From Methanobrevibacter sp. (lineage in GTDB: Archaea; Methanobacteriota; Methanobacteria; Methanobacteriales; Methanobacteriaceae), in the NCBI GenBank assembly GCA_030539985.1, contig JAUNXD010000061.1:462-8570 (forward strand): a stretch of 8,109 nt of DNA, read 5' to 3'. The position numbers and the translations under genes were made by a program. Shown one piece after another: positions 1-6,327 of the stretch. The notes beneath the pieces were generated by a model, which was given only the letters and a program-made list of their open reading frames with translations, searched no databases and was not told the DNA's origin. Each line of letters opens with the position of its first letter. Within the stretch, counting starts at the first letter, position 1.

Positions 1-129
1 ATTGTCGAGTCATTGGTTATAATGTTTATGGGAATTCAATATTCCTGGTTAATTTTCGCAAATGATCATATTGATCTCATTTTCGAGAAAAGCTTTGATA
101 TGACTTGGCAGGCCATCAAATGCCAGTGA
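1..129 (+). CDS. C-terminal end of a probable TetR/AcrR-family transcriptional regulator (partial, runs off the left edge)
   Basis: The first 42 codons are open in frame 1 and end at TGA 127-129. The peptide contains the segment GIQYSWLI, then an acidic stretch (NDHIDLIFEKSF) and a final amphipathic helix ending in WQAIKCQ. This is the usual appearance of the last two helices of the TetR ligand-binding domain, where a 'G-x-Q-x-x-x-L' helix is followed by 'idl...f...w..l'. The DNA-binding N-terminus lies outside the window, so the family is inferred from this tail alone and the target genes cannot be named. TetR regulators often sit near efflux or envelope genes, but the nearest complete gene on this strand (cobQ) is more than 450 bases downstream and is not obviously in the same unit. 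It could also be the tail of another all-helical protein. Confidence 0.5.
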   Translation: MVESLVIMFMGIQYSWLIFANDHIDLIFEKSFDMTWQAIKCQ

Positions 130-390
130 AAACTACTATTTTTAGATGACCAATTTTGAATTCAAGCAATTTTGCATTGATACTTAAGAACTTAAGGAAC
201 TTGAAAGATACAATAGCTTCATTTACAAAAGTATTGTTCCATAAAACAGTCCACTAAAGAAAAAATCGACAAGAAATAACTTTAATATCATAATCATTAA
301 AACTATTAATCTAATCAATAAAATATAAAAAAAAGCAAATATAAAACTTTATTTTTAAATAAATAAAAAATTTAAGCAAAAAATAGGTAA

Positions 391-400
391 AAATATATAT
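391..400 (+). promoter_or_regulatory. Possible distal archaeal TATA box for cobQ or a leader RNA
   Basis: AAATATATAT follows a purine-containing stretch (AGGTAAA) that could act as a BRE. A start of transcription about 25 bases downstream (near 420-425) would put the 467-519 hairpin into a leader of roughly 160 bases in front of cobQ. The surrounding DNA is so rich in A and T that chance matches are common, so this is only a candidate. It competes with the proximal box at 554-561. Confidence 0.3.
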
Positions 401-466
401 TAAAATTAAAATATTTAATAATGTAAGATAAATTTTCAATAATTTAATCTTGCTAATCGAGTTTGC

Positions 467-519
467 AGGTATGATGAACATCAGTTATTAAACCCCCGAT
501 GTAACACAAAATCATACCT
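467..519. promoter_or_regulatory. Inverted-repeat hairpin element upstream of cobQ (candidate leader RNA structure or operator)
   Basis: AGGTATGAT (467-475) and ATCATACCT (511-519) form a perfect 9-bp outer stem. Inside it, ACATC (478-482) pairs with GATGT (498-502) to give a second 5-bp stem, with a 15-base loop that ends in five C residues (493-497). An unpaired A-rich strand (503-510, AACACAAA) lies between the stems. CATC at 479-482 could also pair with GATG at 473-476, giving the DNA palindrome TGATGAACATCA (472-483). The G+C content is clearly higher than in the flanks. It matches no riboswitch consensus I know; in particular I see no B12 box. It may be a cis-acting RNA, a separate small RNA or a protein-binding site. 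Confidence 0.5.
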
Positions 520-520
520 C

Positions 521-545
521 AAATGAGATTAAATTTAACTCATTT
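521..545. promoter_or_regulatory. Near-perfect palindrome just upstream of the proximal cobQ TATA box (candidate operator)
   Basis: AAATGAG (521-527) and CTCATTT (539-545) are exact inverted repeats. Between them, TTAAATTTAA (529-538) is itself a perfect palindrome, so the whole 25-base stretch is symmetric except for one extra A at 528. It ends 8 bases before the TATA-like box at 554. That is a position where an archaeal dimeric regulator could block or assist TBP/TFB. The regulator is unknown. Confidence 0.45.
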
Positions 546-553
546 TTAAATTA

Positions 554-561
554 TTTATAAT
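554..561 (+). promoter_or_regulatory. Proximal TATA box of cobQ, implying a leaderless transcript
   Basis: TTTATAAT lies 22-29 bases before the cobQ ATG at 583, the distance at which archaeal transcription normally begins. No Shine-Dalgarno sequence is present between the box and the ATG (the bases before the start are TATATTCTATC). Both facts fit transcription beginning at or next to the start codon. Confidence 0.5.
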
Positions 562-582
562 ATTAACTCAATATATTCTATC

Positions 583-2112
583 ATGACAAACTGTATCATG
601 GTTCAAGGAACATCATCAAATGCCGGAAAAAGCATGCTCGTAGCGGCACTATGCAGAATTTATAAAAACAGAGGATATAAAGTGGCCCCTTTCAAATCAC
701 AAAACATGTCCCTGAACTCTTACACCACAAAGGAAAACGGTGAAATTGGAATTGCACAGATGCTGCAGGCAGAAGCGGCAATGATTGAACCAAGCATACA
801 TATGAATCCTATTTTGCTAAAGCCAAAGGGAGATTTCACATCCAACGTCATCATCCAAGGAAAATCAATCGGAAACATGAACTTCTATGATTACCAACAC
901 AAATACCATGATACCGCATTTGATGCAATAAAAGACAGTTTCAAAAAGTTATCCGATGAATACGATGTGATAATCATTGAAGGAGCAGGATCACCTGCCG
1001 AAATCAACATGCGTGATCAGGACATTGCAAATATGGAAATTGCACACCTTGCAGATGCAAATGTCATTCTGATTGCAGACATTGAAATGGGAGGCGTGTT
1101 TGCAGCCATTGCAGGAACATATGTCCTTCTGGACGACTATGACAGGTCAAGGCTAAAGGCCACTGTCATCAACAAATTCAGAGGCAATTTGGATATCTTA
1201 AAGCCAGGGCTTGACAGGATTGAAGAGATAACCGGAGAACCTGTTTTGGGAGTTCTTCCATATGACGAAACATTGAAACTTCCAGAAGAGGACTCAGCTT
1301 CCCTAACAACACATGTCTTTGCAGAGGATAAGGACATTACCATCGGAGTCATCAGATTGCCTAAAATAGCCAATTTCACAGACATCGATCCCTTTGAGTA
1401 TGAGGAAGACGTTGCACTTAAGATGATAGGCGTTAATGATGATATTGGCGACGTTGATGCAATCATAATACCAGGAACACGTAACTCAACAGAGGACATG
1501 TATGCACTTCACCAAAGCGGCCTGGCCGATAAAATCATTGAAAAGTCCTCTGAAATCCCAATTATCGGAATTTGCGGAGGTCTTCAGATATTAGGTAACG
1601 TCATCCATGATGAAGAAAAAAGAGAATCCAAACACGGTACACTTGAGGGTCTTGGACTGCTCGATATCGAATCAAAATTCTCAAGAGCCGAAAAGATTGT
1701 GACACAGTCAGAAGCGACAATACCAGAAGACATTGAAGGAATTGCCGGTGCAATATTTAAAAACATTGCAGGTGAAACCGTTACAGGCTATGAAATCCAT
1801 GAGGGAACAACAGAACTTTTAAACTCATCCGAATTATTGAATGTTAAAAAAGGACAGGGAAACAATGAGGATGGACTTGCAGATGGTGCTGCAAATGGAA
1901 ACACATTTGCAACATATTTCCATGGAATTTTCCACAATTACAATTTCAGAAGGGAATTTCTTAATTACTTAAGAGTTAAAAAAGGTCTTGAAGCGAAATA
2001 CGGAGAAGATCCATATGAAACACAAAAGGACTATTCCCTTAACAGATTGGCTGAAATCGTTGAAGAGCATATTGATATGGACATTATCGATAAATTACTG
2101 TTTGACAGATAA
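583..2112 (+). CDS. cobQ: Cobyric acid synthase (glutamine-hydrolysing)
   Basis: This enzyme makes adenosylcobyric acid from adenosylcobyrinic acid a,c-diamide by amidating the b, d, e and g carboxylates. It uses ATP and glutamine and acts in the cytoplasm in corrinoid synthesis. The 509-residue length is typical of the family. The N-terminal dethiobiotin-synthetase-like domain has the nucleotide loop GTSSNAGKS (residues 9-17), the FKSQNMSLNSY segment (37-47) and EGAGSPAEIN (133-142), all characteristic of CobQ/CbiP. The C-terminal glutamine amidotransferase domain has IIGICGGLQILG with nucleophile Cys331, GYEIHEG (402-408) and TYFHGIF with catalytic His447. The start at 583 places the P-loop where CobQ proteins have it; no Shine-Dalgarno site precedes it, so a leaderless mRNA is likely. 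No other cobalamin gene is nearby. It ends 17 bases from the convergent adhesin gene. All key residues are present, so it should be active. Confidence 0.96.
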   Translation: MTNCIMVQGTSSNAGKSMLVAALCRIYKNRGYKVAPFKSQNMSLNSYTTKENGEIGIAQMLQAEAAMIEPSIHMNPILLKPKGDFTSNVIIQGKSIGNMNFYDYQHKYHDTAFDAIKDSFKKLSDEYDVIIIEGAGSPAEINMRDQDIANMEIAHLADANVILIADIEMGGVFAAIAGTYVLLDDYDRSRLKATVINKFRGNLDILKPGLDRIEEITGEPVLGVLPYDETLKLPEEDSASLTTHVFAEDKDITIGVIRLPKIANFTDIDPFEYEEDVALKMIGVNDDIGDVDAIIIPGTRNSTEDMYALHQSGLADKIIEKSSEIPIIGICGGLQILGNVIHDEEKRESKHGTLEGLGLLDIESKFSRAEKIVTQSEATIPEDIEGIAGAIFKNIAGETVTGYEIHEGTTELLNSSELLNVKKGQGNNEDGLADGAANGNTFATYFHGIFHNYNFRREFLNYLRVKKGLEAKYGEDPYETQKDYSLNRLAEIVEEHIDMDIIDKLLFDR

Positions 2113-2129
2113 TCATCGATATCCATAAA

Positions 2130-3587
2130 CTATTTTTTGACCTTGGCGCTATTCTTAACAGTCAAAGTACCATATTTTGCCTGATATTTGATTTTTTTGC
2201 CAACTTTGAGTTTTTTCAATACCTTTTTCTTGATGGTTACTTTGGCAATGCCTTTCTTATTGGTTTTGGCCTTGTATGTTTTTCCATTGAATTTGAAGGT
2301 TACTTTCTTGCCCTTTATTGATGATTTGCCTTTTGTAAGCTTTGCGGTCAAGACAAGCTTTTTGGCTGATTTTTTAATCTTTACCTTTTTAAGGGTCAAT
2401 TTCAGATAGTTGAATACGCAATTTGATGCTGAACCTCCATAAATGTCCCTACCATTTTTAGCACTGTTTGCTTCAAATATACAGTTTACGGCATTGGCTT
2501 GATGATTGTCTGAAGCTGATGATTTAAATCCGTATATTGCACCGCCCCTAGTAGCTGAATTTTTTATAAAGGTAGAGCCCTGAATCAGGTTTGAATAATA
2601 TTCAACTTCTGAAATCCATTTTTTATTTGCATCATAGTGGCCTGCATTAGCGTGGCATCTGAAATAAACCGCACCTCCGTACATGGAAGCCCTGTTGCTT
2701 GTAAATTTTGAATTTGAAATGAATAAATCCTTATTTCCAAATACTGCACCGCCTTTTTCACCGGCAATGTTTGAATTGAATGTTGATGAGGCGATGTCAA
2801 TGTGGCCAAATGCGTATATCGCTCCGCCGCCACGGCCTTTTGCCACATTATTTGTAAAGATACAATCTGAAACATATTCCTTTTTATATAGTATTGTGAA
2901 ATTGTTTGATATTGAATCTATGAAATTCATATTTCCCTCAATGAGATCATTTTTCAAGATTTCCTTTAGATTTTCGAATGTTGCCCTTATAGATAATGTG
3001 AAAATTGCTCCTCCGTCACCGTCTGCAACATTGCCGTCAAACCTGGAATTTTTACACTCCAAATATCCGACGGAGTTGATTGCACCTCCACAGTATTTTG
3101 CATGATTATTTACAAATTCACAATTATTGACTTTCAAATTCCCATAATTAAATATGGCTCCTCCATAAAGGTCGGTATTTGCATTTGTGAACTTAATGTT
3201 GTTTAATGTGACATTATTGTGGAAAACCGAACCCAATTTAATGATAAAAATCCTTGATTGGGACATGCCGTTTAAAGTGTGCCCATTACCGTTGATTGTC
3301 AAACTTTTGTCGATGACAATTCCCCTTTTGCTGAATCCTTCATCATATGTATAATCCCTATCCAATGTTATGGTCGATCCTTCCTCAGATTCATCAATCT
3401 TTTTTTGTAATGCAGTGAATGTCCCATTATCCTCGTCAGCAAGAATATTGTCTTGTGAAGAGTCAATCAAAGTAGTATTTTCACAATTAAGCGATTGTGT
3501 TTCATTGATATCTGAAGCCGAAACACTTGCAATTCCTACAAATAATATAAAAAGACACATGAAGATAAATGCTTTTTTAAATTTCAT
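2130..3587 (-). CDS. Secreted adhesin-like protein with parallel beta-helix repeats and a lysine-rich C-terminal Ig-like domain
   Basis: This is a probable cell-surface protein of 485 residues. A signal peptide covers about residues 1-24 (MKFKKAF, hydrophobic core, cut near SVSA-SD). A beta-helix follows (about 85-395) of the pectate-lyase/polymorphic-outer-membrane-protein type, with seven GGAI/GGAV motifs near residues 142, 167, 192, 254, 279, 304 and 348, each linked to 'NCxFxxNxA'-like turns. A 40-residue insertion (about 200-238) interrupts the repeats. The last 89 residues hold 34 lysines and resemble the Ig-like (Big-type) domain that ends many Methanobrevibacter adhesin-like proteins, perhaps binding the pseudomurein wall. 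No C-terminal membrane helix is seen. The start at 3587 is preferred over an in-frame GTG at 3599 because AGGTG (3601-3597) is a Shine-Dalgarno site at the right distance. Adhesin-like proteins in this group are often much longer. The ligand is unknown. Confidence 0.88.
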   Translation of the reverse strand: MKFKKAFIFMCLFILFVGIASVSASDINETQSLNCENTTLIDSSQDNILADEDNGTFTALQKKIDESEEGSTITLDRDYTYDEGFSKRGIVIDKSLTINGNGHTLNGMSQSRIFIIKLGSVFHNNVTLNNIKFTNANTDLYGGAIFNYGNLKVNNCEFVNNHAKYCGGAINSVGYLECKNSRFDGNVADGDGGAIFTLSIRATFENLKEILKNDLIEGNMNFIDSISNNFTILYKKEYVSDCIFTNNVAKGRGGGAIYAFGHIDIASSTFNSNIAGEKGGAVFGNKDLFISNSKFTSNRASMYGGAVYFRCHANAGHYDANKKWISEVEYYSNLIQGSTFIKNSATRGGAIYGFKSSASDNHQANAVNCIFEANSAKNGRDIYGGSASNCVFNYLKLTLKKVKIKKSAKKLVLTAKLTKGKSSIKGKKVTFKFNGKTYKAKTNKKGIAKVTIKKKVLKKLKVGKKIKYQAKYGTLTVKNSAKVKK

Positions 3588-3596
3588 AATATTCAA

Positions 3597-3601
3597 CACC
3601 T
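3597..3601 (-). promoter_or_regulatory. Ribosome binding site that decides the adhesin start
   Basis: On the minus strand AGGTG lies nine bases before the ATG at 3587 and matches the methanogen Shine-Dalgarno core (GGAGGTGAT). The in-frame GTG at 3599-3597 overlaps this site and so is unlikely to be the start. Confidence 0.6.
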
Positions 3602-3680
3602 ATATATTACTATATAATTCTATTCATTAAATAAATATGCTTATGTTACATTACACAATATTAATATAATAACATTATTA

Positions 3681-3688
3681 AATATATA
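3681..3688 (+). promoter_or_regulatory. TATA box of the YhgE/Pip gene
   Basis: AATATATA lies about 35-40 bases before the ATG at 3722. Transcription from near 3711 would give a very short leader containing GAGGGAT (3712-3718), a good Shine-Dalgarno site just ahead of the start. The 3600-3721 spacer is shared with the divergent adhesin gene, whose own TATA box is not clear. A minus-strand candidate is the T/A run at 3627-3638. Confidence 0.45.
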
Positions 3689-3721
3689 ATTAAAAGATTA
3701 TAAAAGTAAACGAGGGATTAA

Positions 3722-5539
3722 ATGGGTGACAGAAACTATAATAATGTGGTTGAAATAATTCATAATGATTTCAAATCCGCATTTTCAAATCCTATTGTTA
3801 CAATCGTATTGATAGGACTGATTATACTGCCTTCTCTTTATGCTCTGCTGAATATCCAGGCGTGCTGGGACCCATACGGAAATACCGGCGAAGTGGAATT
3901 TGCAATAGCAAATCTTGATGAAGGCGCTTCTTTTGACGGTACAAAAATAAATATAGGTCATGAACTTGAAAACGATTTGAAAAAGAATGATAAATTCAAA
4001 TGGAAATTCGTAAAGGAGGATGAACTTCGAGAGGGAGTATATAAAGGGGATTATTATGCCGGAATAATAATACCCAAAAATCTGAGTAAAAACATCGTCT
4101 CAATAACAGGGGACAATCCGCAACAGGCAAAATTGGAATATATTGTTAATATGAAAGCAAATCCCGTTGGAGCAAAGCTTACTGATTCAGGTTCGAATGC
4201 CGTTTACAATGCATTGAATGCAAAGATTGTTGAGGTTATAAACCTTGCTGCCTATGGAAAACTTGGAGAGCTGCAAGAAGGATTATCCGCAGGTGCAAGC
4301 AAACTGACTGATGGAGGAAATCAGCTTGCCGACGGTTCTGCAAAGGTATCCTCCGGAGCAAAAGAGGTTGAAAACGGCGCAAGCAAATTAAAATCAGGTT
4401 CCAAAAAATTAGAGAAGGGTAAAAATGATGTAAATAAAGGTGCCAGTTCAGTTGAAAAAGGTTCCGAACAAGTTAAAAATGGTGCAAGTCAAGTTCAGCA
4501 AGGTGCTGAAGAATTGGAATCAGCAGTGGATCCATCAATAATCCCTGATGGCCCAATCAAAGAATATGCCGAGGGAAATGTTAAGCTTGCAAACGGTACC
4601 ACCCAGGTGGCAAATGGTGCAAGCCAATTAGCTGAGGGTTCAGTTTCACTGGCCAAAGGTTCATCAAAACTCGCAAACGGTTCCACTCAACTTGCACAAG
4701 GTTCCACAAAATTGGCAAATGGTTCAGTGAAATTGGCTGAAGGTTCCCTTTCACTTGCCGCAGGTTCCCAAATGCTTTCAAGTGCTGCAACACAGGCATT
4801 ATATACAGCAGGAGCATCTCTTGCTTCAACCGCAGATACACTTGCAGACATTACAGGCATCAATGAAACAATGCTTGGAGACTATTTCTTTGCACCGGTA
4901 AAACTGGACAGACATGAACTGTTCCCAGTGCCTGACTACGGATCACAGGTATCTCCATTTTATCTTGTCCTATCCATGTGGGTCGGTGCTTTGATTACAT
5001 GTGCAATGTTAAAACCTGGAACCAGTGAAGGAACAAAATATTCTCCTCTTGAAATGTATGCGGGCAAAGTGGTAATATTTTTAACTATGAGCCTTCTTCA
5101 GGCCAGCGTTACAATAATAGGAGCACACATTTTAGGCATCTATATTGAAAATGAAATACTTTTCATACTATCCTGTCTAACAGTATCGGGAACGTTCATG
5201 GTTCTGGTTTACTCGATTGTCTCCGCACTGGGCGATGTTGGAAAAGCAGTTGCCATCGTGCTTTTAGTTATCCAGATATCCGGAACTGGAGGAATATACC
5301 CTGTTGAAATCATGGCAAACTTATTCAAGGTAACGAATCCGTACCTGCCGATGACTTATGCAATAACACTGATACGTGAAGCACAGCTTGGTTTAATATG
5401 GTCAAATTATATCCCTGCATTGATTATCCTTTTTGCTATAGGGCTTGTGACGATTATTGTTATGATAATCATTAAAGAAAAAGCAGACAAGGCAACACAT
5501 TACTTTGAAAAACGCCTGGAAGACAGTGGATTATTTTAG
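3722..5539 (+). CDS. YhgE/Pip-family membrane protein with LxxG heptad repeats
   Basis: This 605-residue envelope protein is related to the ABC-2 permease fold and to phage-infection protein Pip of Gram-positive bacteria. It has one N-terminal membrane helix (about 25-45), a large outside domain (46-410), then five helices (about 411-430, 449-473, 478-502, 508-527, 563-585). The N-terminal PSLYALLNIQACWDPYGN and the C-terminal SGTGGIYPVE with NPYLPMTYAI are hallmarks of the family. The outside domain holds 21 heptads of the type xxxLxxG, in two blocks with the glycines exactly seven apart: 11 at 191-261 and 10 at 285-348, joined by a 24-residue step that breaks the register. There is no ATPase partner next to it. 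The start is supported by GAGGGAT at 3712-3718. The gene is monocistronic, divergent from the adhesin and ended by a hairpin. The true role in archaea is unknown; export, or a surface scaffold, is possible. Confidence 0.9.
   Translation: MGDRNYNNVVEIIHNDFKSAFSNPIVTIVLIGLIILPSLYALLNIQACWDPYGNTGEVEFAIANLDEGASFDGTKINIGHELENDLKKNDKFKWKFVKEDELREGVYKGDYYAGIIIPKNLSKNIVSITGDNPQQAKLEYIVNMKANPVGAKLTDSGSNAVYNALNAKIVEVINLAAYGKLGELQEGLSAGASKLTDGGNQLADGSAKVSSGAKEVENGASKLKSGSKKLEKGKNDVNKGASSVEKGSEQVKNGASQVQQGAEELESAVDPSIIPDGPIKEYAEGNVKLANGTTQVANGASQLAEGSVSLAKGSSKLANGSTQLAQGSTKLANGSVKLAEGSLSLAAGSQMLSSAATQALYTAGASLASTADTLADITGINETMLGDYFFAPVKLDRHELFPVPDYGSQVSPFYLVLSMWVGALITCAMLKPGTSEGTKYSPLEMYAGKVVIFLTMSLLQASVTIIGAHILGIYIENEILFILSCLTVSGTFMVLVYSIVSALGDVGKAVAIVLLVIQISGTGGIYPVEIMANLFKVTNPYLPMTYAITLIREAQLGLIWSNYIPALIILFAIGLVTIIVMIIIKEKADKATHYFEKRLEDSGLF
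4271..4765 (+). repeat. Degenerate 21-bp tandem repeats coding for LxxG heptads
   Basis: The DNA repeats with a 21-base period, coding for units such as KLANGST, QLAQGST and SLAKGSS. Units in the second half (about 4574-4765) are closer to each other (GCAAA(T/C)GGTTC recurs) than those in the first half, which suggests more recent duplication there. A non-repetitive segment (about 4505-4572, including AVDPSIIPDG) separates the two blocks. Confidence 0.75.
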
Positions 5540-5573
5540 AAGTTGATTTCAATCAACTTCCTATTCTTTTTTT
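5539..5573 (+). terminator. Hairpin plus T-tract ending the YhgE/Pip transcript
   Basis: GAAGTTGATT (5539-5548) and AATCAACTTC (5551-5560) are perfect 10-base inverted repeats separated by two bases, so about eight pairs form with a six-base loop. CTATTCTTTTTTT follows. The hairpin starts on the last base of the TAG stop codon. The T-tract alone would suffice for archaeal termination; the hairpin makes it look like a bacterial intrinsic terminator. Confidence 0.65.
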
Positions 5574-5635
5574 AAATCCAAGAAATTGAAAATGCCATCA
5601 TCAGACAAGTACTTGTTTTAAACTGGATTGCTCAT

Positions 5636-6100
5636 TTAAATATCACGCAGATTTAAAGTTCCTTTTTTGCTGATAATCCTATCTATTCCGGAGTTCTTTA
5701 TCATTCTGAAGCATATCGGACACGGTTCTGCATCATCAATTTCAACCCAGTCCCCATCATCATACTTTTCTCCGGCCAGATAGATGGTTGAACCAATCAT
5801 TTCCTTCCTGCTTGCACTGATCATTGCATTCTGTTCTGCATGAACTGAAAAGCAGTCATTATAGTTTCCTGAATTTGATGGAAGATTCATTCTCTTACAG
5901 TTCCCCCTGTCACAGCAGTTTTCATCTCCCCGAGGATTACCATTATATCCAGTACTTATTATCTCATCGTTGTTTACTATTACTGCCCCGTATCGTCTTT
6001 TCAAACATGTGCTTCTTTTTGATACCACAAGAGCGATTGCAAGATAATGCTCTACCTTGCTCATGCGGTTTGAATTGTTTTCATCTACCATATTTTTCAT
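5636..6100 (-). CDS. dCMP deaminase (deoxycytidylate deaminase family)
   Basis: The enzyme hydrolyses dCMP to dUMP and ammonia, supplying thymidylate synthase; it is cytoplasmic and zinc-dependent. The 154-residue protein has the catalytic signature HAEQNA (His87, Glu89) and PCPIC (Cys127, Cys130), which give the zinc ligands and proton shuttle. The extra cysteine cluster CCDRGNCKR (62-70) and the substrate-binding YNGNPRG (52-58) point to the dCMP deaminase branch rather than cytidine or tRNA-adenosine deaminases. Three starts are possible: Met1 (6100), Met4 (6091) and Met13 (6064). Met4 is attractive because GAGATGA lies just before it as a moderate Shine-Dalgarno site. The family homology starts near Met13 (MSKVEHYLAIA), so the first residues are uncertain. 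The gene is convergent with YhgE/Pip. A TATA-like run on the minus strand at 6172-6161 could be its promoter. No active-site residue is missing. Confidence 0.93.
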   Translation of the reverse strand: MKNMVDENNSNRMSKVEHYLAIALVVSKRSTCLKRRYGAVIVNNDEIISTGYNGNPRGDENCCDRGNCKRMNLPSNSGNYNDCFSVHAEQNAMISASRKEMIGSTIYLAGEKYDDGDWVEIDDAEPCPICFRMIKNSGIDRIISKKGTLNLRDI

Positions 6101-6160
6101 CTCATTTTCAATAATATCATAATTATGTTTTTGAGTAATTCAATAAGTAATTTATCCCAA

Positions 6161-6172
6161 TAATATATTTTT
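6161..6172 (-). promoter_or_regulatory. Candidate TATA box of the dCMP deaminase gene
   Basis: The minus strand reads AAAAATATATTA here, about 60-80 bases before the start codon. Initiation would fall near 6138, giving a leader of some 40-47 bases. The assignment is by position and composition only. Confidence 0.4.
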
Positions 6173-6327
6173 GGATAGGTTTTTGATTTGTCAATTAACG
6201 TTTCAAATATCATCTAAACCAAACAGAAAAGATACAGAAACCTAATACATATAAAATTTAAAAATGTGTAAAGACATGCACATTCACTCATCAAAATATT
6301 CATTTTGGTTTAATTCTTTTAAGTGAA

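Larger units (their letters stand above)
130..582. other. A/T-rich intergenic region upstream of cobQ, no intact gene
   Basis: No open frame of useful length exists here on either strand. From about 290 to 440 the sequence is almost only A and T. Within the spacer are three close copies of an AACTT(A/G)A-like motif (182-204), a TATA-like box at 391-400, an inverted-repeat hairpin (467-519), a near-palindrome (521-545) and a second TATA-like box (554-561). Positions 146-244 can be read as a short peptide (MTNFEFKQFCIDT, stop, ELKELERYNSFIYKS), which may be a trace of a dead gene but is too short to call. Confidence 0.7.

Noticed and set aside
471..520. C/D-box guide RNA, suggested by ATGATGA (471-477) resembling a C box
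   Set aside because: No CTGA D box or paired C'/D' motif follows at a suitable distance, and the element is better explained by its long inverted repeat.
421..582. Cobalamin riboswitch in front of cobQ
   Set aside because: The conserved B12 box and the multi-helix core are absent and the region is too short and too A/T-rich.
2188..2409. Plus-strand open frame of 73 codons (and others at 2683-3105 and 3370-3630)
   Set aside because: They are antisense to the adhesin gene, are rich in Phe and Leu as expected from complementing Lys codons, and have no start signals.
4271..4765. CRISPR-like or phage tail-fibre repeat array
   Set aside because: The repeats are uninterrupted 21-bp coding units inside one open frame with no unique spacers, fully explained by the LxxG heptads.
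4495..4841. Minus-strand open frames opposite the YhgE heptad repeats
   Set aside because: They are periodic only because they mirror the 21-bp repeat; they have no ribosome site and no recognisable product.
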